This document shows positions 1-6,493 of a stretch of 9,783 nt of DNA, piece after piece. Source of the stretch: Candidatus Aerophobota bacterium (GTDB lineage: Bacteria > Aerophobota > Aerophobia > Aerophobales > B3-G15). The DNA is taken from positions 1-9,783 of the forward strand of contig QMQA01000022.1 in assembly GCA_003648845.1 (NCBI GenBank), in the 5' to 3' direction. Position numbers and translations under genes: made by a program. Each line of letters starts with the position of its first letter. The first letter of the stretch is position 1. A model generated the notes under the pieces. That model had not been told where the DNA came from. It did not search any database and worked only from the letters and a program-made list of their open reading frames with translations.

Positions 1-659
1 ATCCCTCCACTGATATCTACGCCTACTCCATTGATGTTAAGAGTGGTTGTTCCTGTTAATTTTCCTATCGAGGATAAGGTTACTCCTCCGGTAATGTCCA
101 CCTCACCACTTCCCAGTTGAGCCCTTGTAGCCTCATTTGTAACCTGCACAGTAACATAAACAATTCCCTCAACTGATGCATTGCCTACATCAACATCCGA
201 GACATAGTCTGTATTCTTTATCTCAGCCTGTTTACCCGCTGTTCCATCCAGAAGTTTCTTTCCTGCATAAGCTGTGGTTGTTGCAATCCTTTCAATGGAC
301 TCAATAGCAGAATCAAGCTGCTCCTGGTCAGCAGCAATAGCCTCTGCGGTCACTCCCGCTGTATTTGCAGCATGCAGTGCAAGAGACCTCATAGAATCAA
401 GCAAGCTGTGTATCTCGGTTAAAGCTCCTTCTGCGGTCTGAACCATAGAGATTCCGTCTTGAGTATTTCTCAGTGCCTGATCCATCCCCACAATCTGAGC
501 CCTCAGATTTTCTGAGATAACAAGACCTGCCGGGTCATCACCAGCACGGTTGATACGATAACCACTGGAGATTCTTTCCACGCTTTTGCCTAACTGGCTA
601 TTTACCAGATTAAGCTGTCTCCATGCATTTAAAGCAGTAATGTTGTGGGCAATCCTCAT
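1..659 (-). CDS. fliC: Flagellin, N-terminal part (3' end beyond window)
   Basis: Flagellin is secreted through the flagellar export apparatus and polymerises into the filament. Reading from the ATG at 659, 219 complete codons stay open to the window edge, so the C-terminal part is missing. The protein begins MRIAHNITALNAWRQL, the usual D0 helix. The hallmark SSGYRINRAGDDPAG is at residues 31-45, followed by the D1 helices (about 46-125). The usual F-N-G of the D1 turn is Y-A-G here (131-133), before KKLLDG. From about residue 140 the sequence becomes variable-domain-like, rich in T, V and G. The helix containing MRSLAL (90-95) corresponds to the conserved TLR5-contact region of other flagellins, with Arg91 kept. 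The start is fixed by homology and by GGGAGGT at 668-674, eight bases upstream. It follows flgL but has its own perfect sigma-28 promoter and a leader of about 118 bases. The family call is secure; copy number in the genome is unknown. Confidence 0.95.
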   Translation of the reverse strand, partial: MRIAHNITALNAWRQLNLVNSQLGKSVERISSGYRINRAGDDPAGLVISENLRAQIVGMDQALRNTQDGISMVQTAEGALTEIHSLLDSMRSLALHAANTAGVTAEAIAADQEQLDSAIESIERIATTTAYAGKKLLDGTAGKQAEIKNTDYVSDVDVGNASVEGIVYVTVQVTNEATRAQLGSGEVDITGGVTLSSIGKLTGTTTLNINGVGVDISGG

Positions 660-667
660 ATTTTTTT

Positions 668-674
668 ACCTCCC
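668..674 (-). promoter_or_regulatory. Flagellin ribosome binding site
   Basis: GGGAGGT on the minus strand lies eight bases before the flagellin ATG, with an A-rich spacer. It fixes the start at 659. Its GGA overlaps the Shine-Dalgarno core, which is where CsrA blocks flagellin translation in some bacteria; no such control is shown here. Confidence 0.8.
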
Positions 675-679
675 TTTTC

Positions 680-695
680 CCCGTCCCCTGACGGG
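680..695 (-). promoter_or_regulatory. Stem-loop in flagellin leader, just upstream of the RBS
   Basis: On the minus strand CCCGTC-AGGG-GACGGG forms a perfect 6-bp GC-rich stem with a four-base loop. It ends five bases before the flagellin Shine-Dalgarno. No U-run follows immediately and it precedes a start codon, so a terminator is unlikely. A GGA spans the loop and the 3' side of the stem, which makes it a candidate CsrA contact or a structure keeping the RBS open. The fold is seen by pairing only; the function is inferred. Confidence 0.55.
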
Positions 696-756
696 TTTAT
701 TTTCTGCAGATAGTCAATCTGTAAAGTTACCCGGTATAAGATTTTTGTTTTTCTCC

Positions 757-766
757 TCACCTCCTT
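757..766 (-). promoter_or_regulatory. Perfect Shine-Dalgarno with no start codon, in flagellin leader
   Basis: AAGGAGGTGA on the minus strand is a ten-base complement to the 3' end of typical bacterial 16S rRNA. No ATG, GTG or TTG lies at usable spacing downstream. It sits about 10-20 bases from the predicted transcript 5' end and roughly 100 bases before the flagellin start. It could be a 5' mRNA-stabilising ribosome or nuclease block (a STAB-SD-like element), a ribosome standby site, or part of a CsrA site because it carries GGA. It could also be the remnant of a lost leader gene. Confidence 0.5.
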
Positions 767-784
767 TTTTCATTTTCGTGTATA

Positions 785-811
785 TTATCGGCAGGTAGGA
801 GAAAAACTTTA
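785..811 (-). promoter_or_regulatory. Sigma-28 (FliA/SigD-type) promoter of flagellin
   Basis: On the minus strand the -35 box TAAAGTTT (811-804) and the -10 box GCCGATAA (792-785) both match the sigma-28 consensus at every base, with the ideal 11-base spacer. Transcription should start near 776-778, giving a leader of about 118 bases before the flagellin ATG at 659. The site lies entirely in the gap between flgL and the flagellin gene, so flagellin can be transcribed as a late gene independently of flgL. Confidence 0.93.
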
Positions 812-837
812 ACCGGGCAAGGGAGGCTCACCGGTTA
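810..837 (-). terminator. Possible weak terminator hairpin at the flgL stop codon
   Basis: A 7-bp inverted repeat, TAACCGG / CCGGTTA, spans 831-837 and 810-816 with a 14-base loop. The flgL TAA stop is part of the 5' arm. Downstream on the minus strand the 3' arm is followed by AAG and then five Ts. The arm also overlaps the first two bases of the flagellin -35 box. The long loop and displaced T-run make termination uncertain; it may only attenuate read-through or protect the mRNA 3' end. Confidence 0.4.
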
Positions 838-1710
838 CTTCCAGAAATCAATCAATGTATACTGCATAATTTCTCTTCCCGCGTATAGCGCTGCTTCATA
901 GGCAGCACCTGCATGCTGGAGTTCTATTGCAATCTTAACCATATCCGCATCTTCTATAGTTGAGAGAAGCTTGGTCAATCCCACCATCTGCTCCTTCAGA
1001 CGGGATTTAAAAATCTCCACCCTTTTGCCCCTGCCTCCAAACTCTCCCTCCCAGCGATGTATCTGGGCAAGACCGCGGTCAATCCTTTCAATCTGAGAGG
1101 ATATTGCCTGGGTATCATTATTGGTTAAAGCCACCTCAAGATCAGACAGAACGGCAAATATATCCTCATCTCCCTGAAAAACCTCATTTCCAGGAGCATT
1201 TACAGCAATAGTTTGTCTGTCTTCAATTTGAATCTGGATTTTTCCATCATCCCCCTGATAAGCCCCATCTTCGGTAAAAGGCTGAGTAAGTGTTCTGGTT
1301 CCAGAGAAAAGATACCTGCCACCAAAGGAAGTGTTGGCAAGATTCAGAAACTGTGTCCTCAGGTTCCTTACCTCCTGAGCAGAAGCTGCACGGGACTGGG
1401 AGGTAGCAGTAGCATTGGATTCTCTAAGAGCTATAACCCGCGCTGAGTTTAAAATTTCTGATACCTGGGTGAGAGTCTGGCAGGTAAGGTCAATCCAGGT
1501 GGTGGCAGTTTCTGTATTTTTTAAATACTGATCAATCTCCTCAAGCTCTTTCTCAAAATTAAACATCGATGAGATACGCAAAGGGTCATCTGAGGGTTTG
1601 TTGACTTTTTTCCCCGTAGAAAGTATGGTTTGAAGCTCTCCCAGACGAGCTTTACTTTCATTTATGCTGTTTATTACCTTACCTGCAAGCATAGCATCGG
1701 TGATACGCAT
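835..1710 (-). CDS. flgL: Flagellar hook-filament junction protein FlgL (HAP3)
   Basis: FlgL forms the second junction ring between the hook, FlgK and the filament, and is exported by the flagellar type III system. The 291-residue product is close to the family's usual size (about 300). The flagellin-like N-terminus begins MRITDAMLAG, with STGKKVNKPSDDP at 31-43 in the place of the flagellin signature. The C-terminal helix keeps a DADMVKIAIELQ segment and ends in an IMQYTLIDFW-type tail, characteristic of FlgL rather than flagellin. Mostly helical ends flank a mid-region of beta character (about 130-185). There are no signal peptide or membrane segments. The ATG at 1710 has GAGGGGG five bases upstream. 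It starts 24 bases after flgK, so the pair is probably co-transcribed. No csrA or fliW follows, although these often lie between flgL and flagellin genes in other bacteria. Confidence 0.96.
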   Translation of the reverse strand: MRITDAMLAGKVINSINESKARLGELQTILSTGKKVNKPSDDPLRISSMFNFEKELEEIDQYLKNTETATTWIDLTCQTLTQVSEILNSARVIALRESNATATSQSRAASAQEVRNLRTQFLNLANTSFGGRYLFSGTRTLTQPFTEDGAYQGDDGKIQIQIEDRQTIAVNAPGNEVFQGDEDIFAVLSDLEVALTNNDTQAISSQIERIDRGLAQIHRWEGEFGGRGKRVEIFKSRLKEQMVGLTKLLSTIEDADMVKIAIELQHAGAAYEAALYAGREIMQYTLIDFWK

Positions 1711-1734
1711 TTTTCCCCCTCGTTTATCTTACCA

Positions 1735-3354
1735 TTATAAACCTATCATTGCCTTACCAAGAATATCCAGCATATTATTTATAATCTGCAGGAAATAAAC
1801 CGCAGCCCGATAGGCCTGCTGAAAGAGAATAATATTGGTTGTCTCCTCATCAAGAGAAACTCCACATATGCTCTGGCGGCGATTTTCAAGCTGTTCAAGC
1901 AGAGTTTCCTGGTTCTCCTTTAATCCTGAAATTTGCCTGGTTTCCACTCCCAGGTCAGCAATAATTTTGCTGTAATAATCGGAAAAGGTGGAACTTCCTC
2001 CCTCCAGAACGGGTTTGTCTTTAAGCTGGAATATCAAGAGGGCATTACTGTTATCTCCGGGAGCTCCATTTCCTGAGGCAGCGATTTTGCTTAAGTCCTG
2101 TTTTATAGCATCATCAAGGTCAATATCCTCTGCTCCGGTTCCCTGAAAGAACTCAGCCAGGATACCCAGTTTATTCAGCATAATTCCATCAGGGTCGGCG
2201 CTAATTTTGACCGTTTGAGGATTCAGAGAATAAGGTTGAAGGACTAATCTGTCTCCTTCCTTGCTTGCCTCAACTCCGGTATTATTTGCTTCAGCGTTTA
2301 TTCTGTTGACAATAGCATCAAGGTCATCTCCTGCGAATACCTGAATATTAACTCCGTTAATCTCAAAACTGCCGTCACTGTCTAAGGTGCCGGTAAAATC
2401 TTTCCACCCCACAATTTTATTCGTTCCATCAAGCCCTATTCCCTGTCTATGAAGAGCATTTACCTGATCTATTAATGCAGCAGCAAGCTCATTCAGCTGG
2501 GCAAGAAATCCGGGAATAACCTCATCCCTCATCTCCAGAAGTCCTTTCAGTCTACCACTTGTAATTATTACCCTTTCCCCACTGTCTTTCCACTTAATCT
2601 CCAGGAAACCACTCTCTCCTGCCTCAGTCATAAAGGGTGAAACAGTTGCTTTACTCACCAGAAGTTGTCCATAAACACTGAGTCTTAAGGTATTATCCTG
2701 CATCTCCTGGTATTTAAAATTGATAAGCTGTGATAACTCATCCAGAAGCAGGTCACGCTTATCTCTTAAATCATTAGCCTGAGAGCTTTTCCCCAGCTCT
2801 ATTTTCTCTATTTGTTGATTAAGGTCGGCTATCTGCTGGATGATACTGTTCAGGTGTTCAACTTCTGTTTTTATCTCTTCATCAATTTTAATCTGGAGGT
2901 CTTTAAGGTTTTGATAAAGGCTTCTAAAAGCCTCACATAAAGCCTCACCCTGTTCTCTCACATTAGCCCTTGCTGCTCCACTTTCAGGATTGTTGGCAAG
3001 GTCTGACCAGCTATTCCAGAAATCACCCAGTATCTTTCCAATACTGCTATCTGAAGGTTCATTGAAAAGAATTTCCATCCCCTGGAGAACCTCCAGCTTG
3101 GCTTTCCAGCGATTTAAGGTAGGATTTTCCTCCCGGATATAAAAGTCAACAACCTCATCTCTCAATCTCTGGATACTTTCTACCTTCACCCCTGTTCCCA
3201 TAAAGCCCTGAGGAAGAGTTGTAGCAAGAACTGCCCTCTGGCGGGAAAATCCAGGAGTATTTACATTGGCAATATTGTGCCCTATAACGTGAAGGGCCTG
3301 GCGCTGGGTCCTCACCGCTCTTATTCCAATTTCCAGAGACCTTAATGCTTCCAT
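1735..3354 (-). CDS. flgK: Flagellar hook-filament junction protein FlgK (HAP1)
   Basis: FlgK is the first junction protein assembled on the completed hook; it is exported unprocessed and delivered by the FlgN chaperone. At 539 residues it is near the usual length (about 550). The N-terminus has the rod/hook/HAP signature: GHNIANVNTPGFSRQR at 25-40. A long heptad-rich helical stretch covers roughly residues 140-215. The C-terminal HAP signature GVSLDEE starts near residue 498 and is followed by ILFQQAYRAAVYFLQIINNM, the conserved D0 helix. The ATG at 3354 has AAGGAAGAG upstream at normal spacing. It starts 21 bases after flgN and is followed by flgL after 24 bases, so chaperone and both junction proteins form one translational run. 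The central region (about 300-450) is the variable outer domain. Nothing suggests truncation. Confidence 0.96.
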   Translation of the reverse strand: MEALRSLEIGIRAVRTQRQALHVIGHNIANVNTPGFSRQRAVLATTLPQGFMGTGVKVESIQRLRDEVVDFYIREENPTLNRWKAKLEVLQGMEILFNEPSDSSIGKILGDFWNSWSDLANNPESGAARANVREQGEALCEAFRSLYQNLKDLQIKIDEEIKTEVEHLNSIIQQIADLNQQIEKIELGKSSQANDLRDKRDLLLDELSQLINFKYQEMQDNTLRLSVYGQLLVSKATVSPFMTEAGESGFLEIKWKDSGERVIITSGRLKGLLEMRDEVIPGFLAQLNELAAALIDQVNALHRQGIGLDGTNKIVGWKDFTGTLDSDGSFEINGVNIQVFAGDDLDAIVNRINAEANNTGVEASKEGDRLVLQPYSLNPQTVKISADPDGIMLNKLGILAEFFQGTGAEDIDLDDAIKQDLSKIAASGNGAPGDNSNALLIFQLKDKPVLEGGSSTFSDYYSKIIADLGVETRQISGLKENQETLLEQLENRRQSICGVSLDEETTNIILFQQAYRAAVYFLQIINNMLDILGKAMIGL

Positions 3355-3375
3355 TGCACTCTTCCTTAAATTAGG

Positions 3376-3870
3376 TCAGGTTATCCGATTTAACAGTTTT
3401 CGGGTCTGCTCCTCCACCCGTGCTTTGCCCTGTGAGGTGTAGGTAGAAGCAGTCTTTGTTCCGGTTAATCTGCGAAAGTACTCATCAATTAACTTTACAG
3501 AATACTCAAGAAGGGAGATATTTCTCCGGTTAACCTGGTTGATGTCGCTGATCTTTGAGATTATCTTTTTTCGCAAGTCCTCAAGCTGACAGGAGGGATG
3601 CACCTTCTCCAGTCTCTTTACAAGTTCTGAGAAAGTGGTCTTTTCAGAAAGGGAAAGTTTCTCTTTAAGGATTTTAACAAGGGTAACCCTTAATCTTTCC
3701 CATACTCTCATCTGTGTAAATATCTTTTCTTCTTCTCGAACAGTTTCTTCCAGCTTCTTTAAATCGCCCTCCACTATAGCTTTTTCTTCCTGTTGGCAGA
3801 GTTTGTCCAGGTTTTCATAAAGACTGAGCTGTTTTTTTAAAACCTTTGTAAGTTCATTTACTTCCCGCAT
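3376..3870 (-). CDS. flgN: FlgN-family flagellar export chaperone
   Basis: FlgN is a cytoplasmic chaperone that binds the C-termini of FlgK and FlgL and brings them to the export gate. The 164-residue product is all-helical in appearance, charged, without a signal peptide, and slightly longer than the enteric protein (about 140). Family traits are a GDLKKLEE-type segment at 35-42, an N-x-x-NRRN motif at 111-117, and a C-terminal S-x-Y-x-x-x-G pattern at 142-148. The ATG at 3870 overlaps the end of flgJ by 17 bases and is preceded by CAGGAGGAG at close spacing, so translational coupling to flgJ is likely. Position directly before flgK supports the call, because FlgN sequences diverge strongly and the family is recognised as much by location as by similarity. 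Confidence 0.85.
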   Translation of the reverse strand: MREVNELTKVLKKQLSLYENLDKLCQQEEKAIVEGDLKKLEETVREEEKIFTQMRVWERLRVTLVKILKEKLSLSEKTTFSELVKRLEKVHPSCQLEDLRKKIISKISDINQVNRRNISLLEYSVKLIDEYFRRLTGTKTASTYTSQGKARVEEQTRKLLNRIT

Positions 3871-4165
3871 TTTCTCCTCCTGGATCTTGTTTAGCCTTAT
3901 TTTTTAACTGCTGGTAGAGCAGTTTGGCAAGGCCAATTCCTCCCGTCTCAGCCAGCTTTTCTGCAAGAAGAGAGTAAAACTCTTCCTCGTAAATACGACT
4001 GGCAAACTCTTCTTTAAACAGGCCAGATTCGGGTATTGTTTTTTTCATCTGGAGAAAAAGGTAGTTTAAAAAAATTGCCTCAAATTGAGAACATACCTTC
4101 CTCAACCTTTCCTCATATAAGCCCCCACCCATACCTTCCTGCAGTAAATTTACACTCTGAAGCAT
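3854..4165 (-). CDS. flgJ: Rod-binding protein, FlgJ N-terminal domain type (no muramidase)
   Basis: This protein corresponds to the N-terminal domain of FlgJ, the cap/scaffold on which the rod polymerises. The 103-residue product holds the core KVCSQFEAIFLNYLFLQMKK (23-42), then a GLF (48-50) and the C-terminal GGIGLAKLLYQQL (75-87). The C-terminal peptidoglycan hydrolase domain of the roughly 310-residue enteric FlgJ is absent: the gene stops inside an ordinary operon junction and no muramidase-like frame follows. Single-domain FlgJ is common outside Beta- and Gammaproteobacteria, where a separate lytic enzyme opens the wall. The ATG at 4165 has AGAGGAAG about seven bases upstream. It starts 14 bases after flgI and overlaps flgN by 17 bases. 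Confidence 0.92.
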   Translation of the reverse strand: MLQSVNLLQEGMGGGLYEERLRKVCSQFEAIFLNYLFLQMKKTIPESGLFKEEFASRIYEEEFYSLLAEKLAETGGIGLAKLLYQQLKNKAKQDPGGENAGSK

Positions 4166-4179
4166 TTTTTATCTTCCTC

Positions 4180-5286
4180 TTACATAATTATAAGTTCTGC
4201 CTGCAAAGCTCCTGCTTCCTTTAATGCCTGAAAGATGGCAATTATGTCCCGGGGAGTTACTCCCAGAGCATTAAGAGATCTAACAAGCTCCTCTACCGTT
4301 GTACCTTCTAAAAGAACAACCCTTCCCCTCTCCTCTTCGGCTTTTATCTCTGTTTTTTCCTCTACCACTGTTTCTCCTTCAGAGAGAGGAGGAGGTTGGG
4401 AGATAACAGGAGTTCTCTCAATAGTTACAAATAAATTACCGTGAGCTACAGCTACTGGAGAGATTCTCACCTTGCTGCCCATAACTATAGTTCCCGTTCT
4501 CTCGTTAATCACAACTCTGGCAGAGGTTTCGGGAATAACTGGAAGATTCTGGATTTGAGAGATAAACTCCACAAGTTTTTCACCCTGCAAGCTTTGAGGA
4601 ATTTTAACTTTAACTACACTTGCATCCTTAGCAGTGGCAAGATTCTCTGAGAAATGCTTATTTATCGCTTCACTGATCCTGCTGGCGGTGGTAAAGTCAG
4701 GCTGAGAGAGCAAAAGTCCAATCTCTTCCCTGGGAATCTCAGCCAGAGGTGATTTTTTTACAATCCCTCCACCGGGAATTTTCCCCACAGTGGGATGATT
4801 TTTCCTAAAAGCTGCCCCTCCCGTCTCCACATTAAATCCACCTATTGAAACAGGTCCCTGGGCAAGAACATACACATTCCCGTCTATTCCCTGAAGAGGT
4901 GTAAGCAGTAGAGTCCCTCCCTCCAGACTGGTGGCATTACCTAAGGAAGAAACCATCACATCTACGCGAGTTCCCGGTTTGCTGAAAGCAGACACCTTAG
5001 AGGTCACCATCACTGCGGCGCAGTTTTTAACCCTGATTTTTTCAGGGTCTATAACAATTCCCATATTCTGGAGCATATTGCTTATTGACTGGAGAGTAAA
5101 AGTGGCACCCGTTTTATCACCAGTTCCATTCAGACCCACAACCAGTCCATAGCCAAACAGCTGAACTTCCTCTAAGTTCTGGAGTCGTGTAATGTCCTTT
5201 ATCCTTACCTCCACTTCATTTGAAAAACTGACGGTGGAGGAAAAAATCAACGCCAGAGAAAGAAGGATAAGAACTATCTTTTTCAT
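4180..5286 (-). CDS. flgI: Flagellar P-ring protein FlgI
   Basis: FlgI assembles the ring around the rod in the peptidoglycan layer; it reaches the periplasm through the Sec pathway and is helped by FlgA. From the ATG at 5286 the protein is 368 residues, the usual size. Residues 1-22 form a signal peptide (MKKIVLILLSLALIF, then polar, probable cleavage near SFS-N). Family blocks include LFGYGLVVGLNGTGD at 43-57, AAVMVTSKVSAFSKPGTRVD at 90-109 and GGTLLLTPLQGIDGNVYVLA at 123-142. The C-terminus has the ALGVTPRDIIAIFQALKEAG block. The frame is open to an ATG at 5355, but that start overlaps flgH by 59 bases and would put 23 residues before the signal peptide. The ATG at 5286 has AGAGAGG at good spacing and leaves a 10-base gap after flgH. 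Only one cysteine (89) is present, so the intramolecular disulfide of E. coli FlgI cannot form. Confidence 0.95.
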   Translation of the reverse strand: MKKIVLILLSLALIFSSTVSFSNEVEVRIKDITRLQNLEEVQLFGYGLVVGLNGTGDKTGATFTLQSISNMLQNMGIVIDPEKIRVKNCAAVMVTSKVSAFSKPGTRVDVMVSSLGNATSLEGGTLLLTPLQGIDGNVYVLAQGPVSIGGFNVETGGAAFRKNHPTVGKIPGGGIVKKSPLAEIPREEIGLLLSQPDFTTASRISEAINKHFSENLATAKDASVVKVKIPQSLQGEKLVEFISQIQNLPVIPETSARVVINERTGTIVMGSKVRISPVAVAHGNLFVTIERTPVISQPPPLSEGETVVEEKTEIKAEEERGRVVLLEGTTVEELVRSLNALGVTPRDIIAIFQALKEAGALQAELIIM

Positions 5287-5296
5287 TTTTTCCTCT

Positions 5297-5878
5297 CTAA
5301 AATATCCCCAGCCAGTTAAATAATCTGGAAATAAGACCTGGCCTTCTTCCCTCATTGACAGGACCTTTCCCTTCGTATCTTATTGTGGCCTGGGCTATCT
5401 TTACAGAAGATATAGTGTTATTCTCTCCTATGTCCTGAGGACGAACTATTCCTTCCAGATAAATAACCTGCTCCTCCTGATTAATTCTAACTCTTTTCCC
5501 CCCTTTTACTCTAAGGTTGCCATTGGATAAAACCTCCACTACCTCAACAGTAACCTTAGCTACAAGAGTTCCTTTGCGCTGGGTTGAACCTGACCCTTCG
5601 TAATCGGTGGAATAGTTCCACCCCCCGGATAAATCAGAGGAAGGAAGGCTTACTTTGCCTTTTGTTTCTGTAGATTTCCCGAAATCTGTTTTAGCAGTCT
5701 GGGAAGCCGTGGAGAACTCAGAAATAATAACAGTAAGAGTATCCCCTACCTTGGATGCACGAGGGGTGGTAAAAAGGGATACGATTTTTTCTGCTTGCAG
5801 GGGTTGACAGATAAATAGCGAGAGGATAAAGATAAATAAAATTCTCATCCACAAAGCAATAGTTAAACGAGCTTTCAT
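5297..5878 (-). CDS. flgH: Flagellar L-ring protein FlgH
   Basis: FlgH forms the outer-membrane ring around the distal rod. From the ATG at 5878 the protein has 193 residues, somewhat shorter than the enteric form (about 230). A basic N-terminus and hydrophobic segment (about 9-24) make a signal peptide ending QPLQA before E30. The mature part opens with SLFTTPRASKVGDTLTVIIS (34-53), the family's signature; residues 145-173 carry the RPQDI and ENNTISS blocks followed by a YEGKG. Most FlgH proteins are lipoproteins. Here the only cysteine (24) sits in L-F-I-C, a poor lipobox, so signal peptidase I processing is more likely. The reading frame extends to a TTG at 5896, but the ATG at 5878 is preceded by GGGAGGG and lies one base after the flgA stop (TGAGATG), indicating coupled translation. 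Confidence 0.94.
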   Translation of the reverse strand: MKARLTIALWMRILFIFILSLFICQPLQAEKIVSLFTTPRASKVGDTLTVIISEFSTASQTAKTDFGKSTETKGKVSLPSSDLSGGWNYSTDYEGSGSTQRKGTLVAKVTVEVVEVLSNGNLRVKGGKRVRINQEEQVIYLEGIVRPQDIGENNTISSVKIAQATIRYEGKGPVNEGRRPGLISRLFNWLGIF

Positions 5879-5879
5879 C

Positions 5880-6485
5880 TCAGCCCTCCCTATCAATCTT
5901 TACAGGATTTACCTTCACAGTAAAAGGAGCCACAATTTCACCTTTCACTTTTTTAAAGGAAGAGATATTGAGGACCTGGACCATTTCCCCTTTTTTTCCT
6001 GATTCAAGAGCTCTTCCCCGCATAACAACTCTCAAATTTGCCTCTTCCACCACCAGATTAACCATATCACCCTTTTTTACAAGGTAATTTTCCTCACCTT
6101 CAGAAAAGTTTAGTTTATCCTCAAGAGGAGACAGGAAAGATTCTCTTGTAACAACAATTTTTTCTCTTCCCTCTACCACAACATCTCCTGGAGAAAGTCC
6201 ACTCTGATAAAGACGTACCAGAATATAGTCTTTACTCAGGATACGCTTTCTATTGCAAAAGGGGAAAGAGCCCACCTTTATCCTCATAAGTTTTTGTTTT
6301 AAAGGCTTATCTGCTTTGATATCCTGAACAATCTCCTCAAGGTAAATGGAATCGCCTCTAATCCGGGCCTCAGCTTTTAGAAATACCACCACCTTCTCCT
6401 TGCTTAATGAAGATGCAAAGCTACAGGTTGCTAAGCTAAGAAAGATAAGTCCGCCCACCAGTAAAAGTAGATGTATTACCTTCAA
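5880..6485 (-). CDS. flgA: Flagellar P-ring assembly chaperone FlgA
   Basis: FlgA is a periplasmic protein that assists polymerisation of FlgI into the P-ring. The 201-residue product starts with a Sec signal peptide (hydrophobic 5-20, probable cleavage after SFA at residue 24). The C-terminal FlgA/SAF-like beta domain spans about 135-195: VKKGDMVNLVVE at 136-147, GRALESGKKGE at 157-167 and the VLNISS segment at 171-176. The N-terminal half (about 30-120) is less conserved but has the expected beta-rich character and a SGLSPGDVVVEG turn. The start is a TTG at 6485, not ATG: it gives a proper signal peptide, has GAGGT four bases upstream and sits eight bases after the flgG stop, and no ATG occurs near the N-terminus. 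It lies between flgG and flgH-flgI, matching its role with FlgI. Confidence 0.92.
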   Translation of the reverse strand: MKVIHLLLLVGGLIFLSLATCSFASSLSKEKVVVFLKAEARIRGDSIYLEEIVQDIKADKPLKQKLMRIKVGSFPFCNRKRILSKDYILVRLYQSGLSPGDVVVEGREKIVVTRESFLSPLEDKLNFSEGEENYLVKKGDMVNLVVEEANLRVVMRGRALESGKKGEMVQVLNISSFKKVKGEIVAPFTVKVNPVKIDREG

Positions 6486-6493
6486 GGCTACCT

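Noticed and set aside
722..729. Plus-strand TAAAGTTA resembling a sigma-28 -35 box in the flagellin leader
   Set aside because: No GCCGATAA-like -10 box lies at the right distance and no plus-strand gene follows.
586..798. Plus-strand frame across the flagellin start and leader, with hydrophobic stretches
   Set aside because: It is antisense to the flagellin N-terminus and its promoter, has no RBS, and its composition comes from the complementary A-rich leader.
1213..1446. Plus-strand frame opposite flgL
   Set aside because: It is antisense to a well-conserved region of FlgL, with no RBS or recognisable motif.
5287..5355. Longer FlgI frame starting at an ATG at 5355
   Set aside because: It overlaps flgH by 59 bases, puts 23 non-signal residues before a clear signal peptide, and the ATG at 5286 has a good RBS and a 10-base gap after flgH.
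5879..5896. Longer FlgH frame starting at a TTG at 5896
   Set aside because: The ATG at 5878 has GGGAGGG upstream, sits one base after the flgA stop and gives a normal signal peptide.
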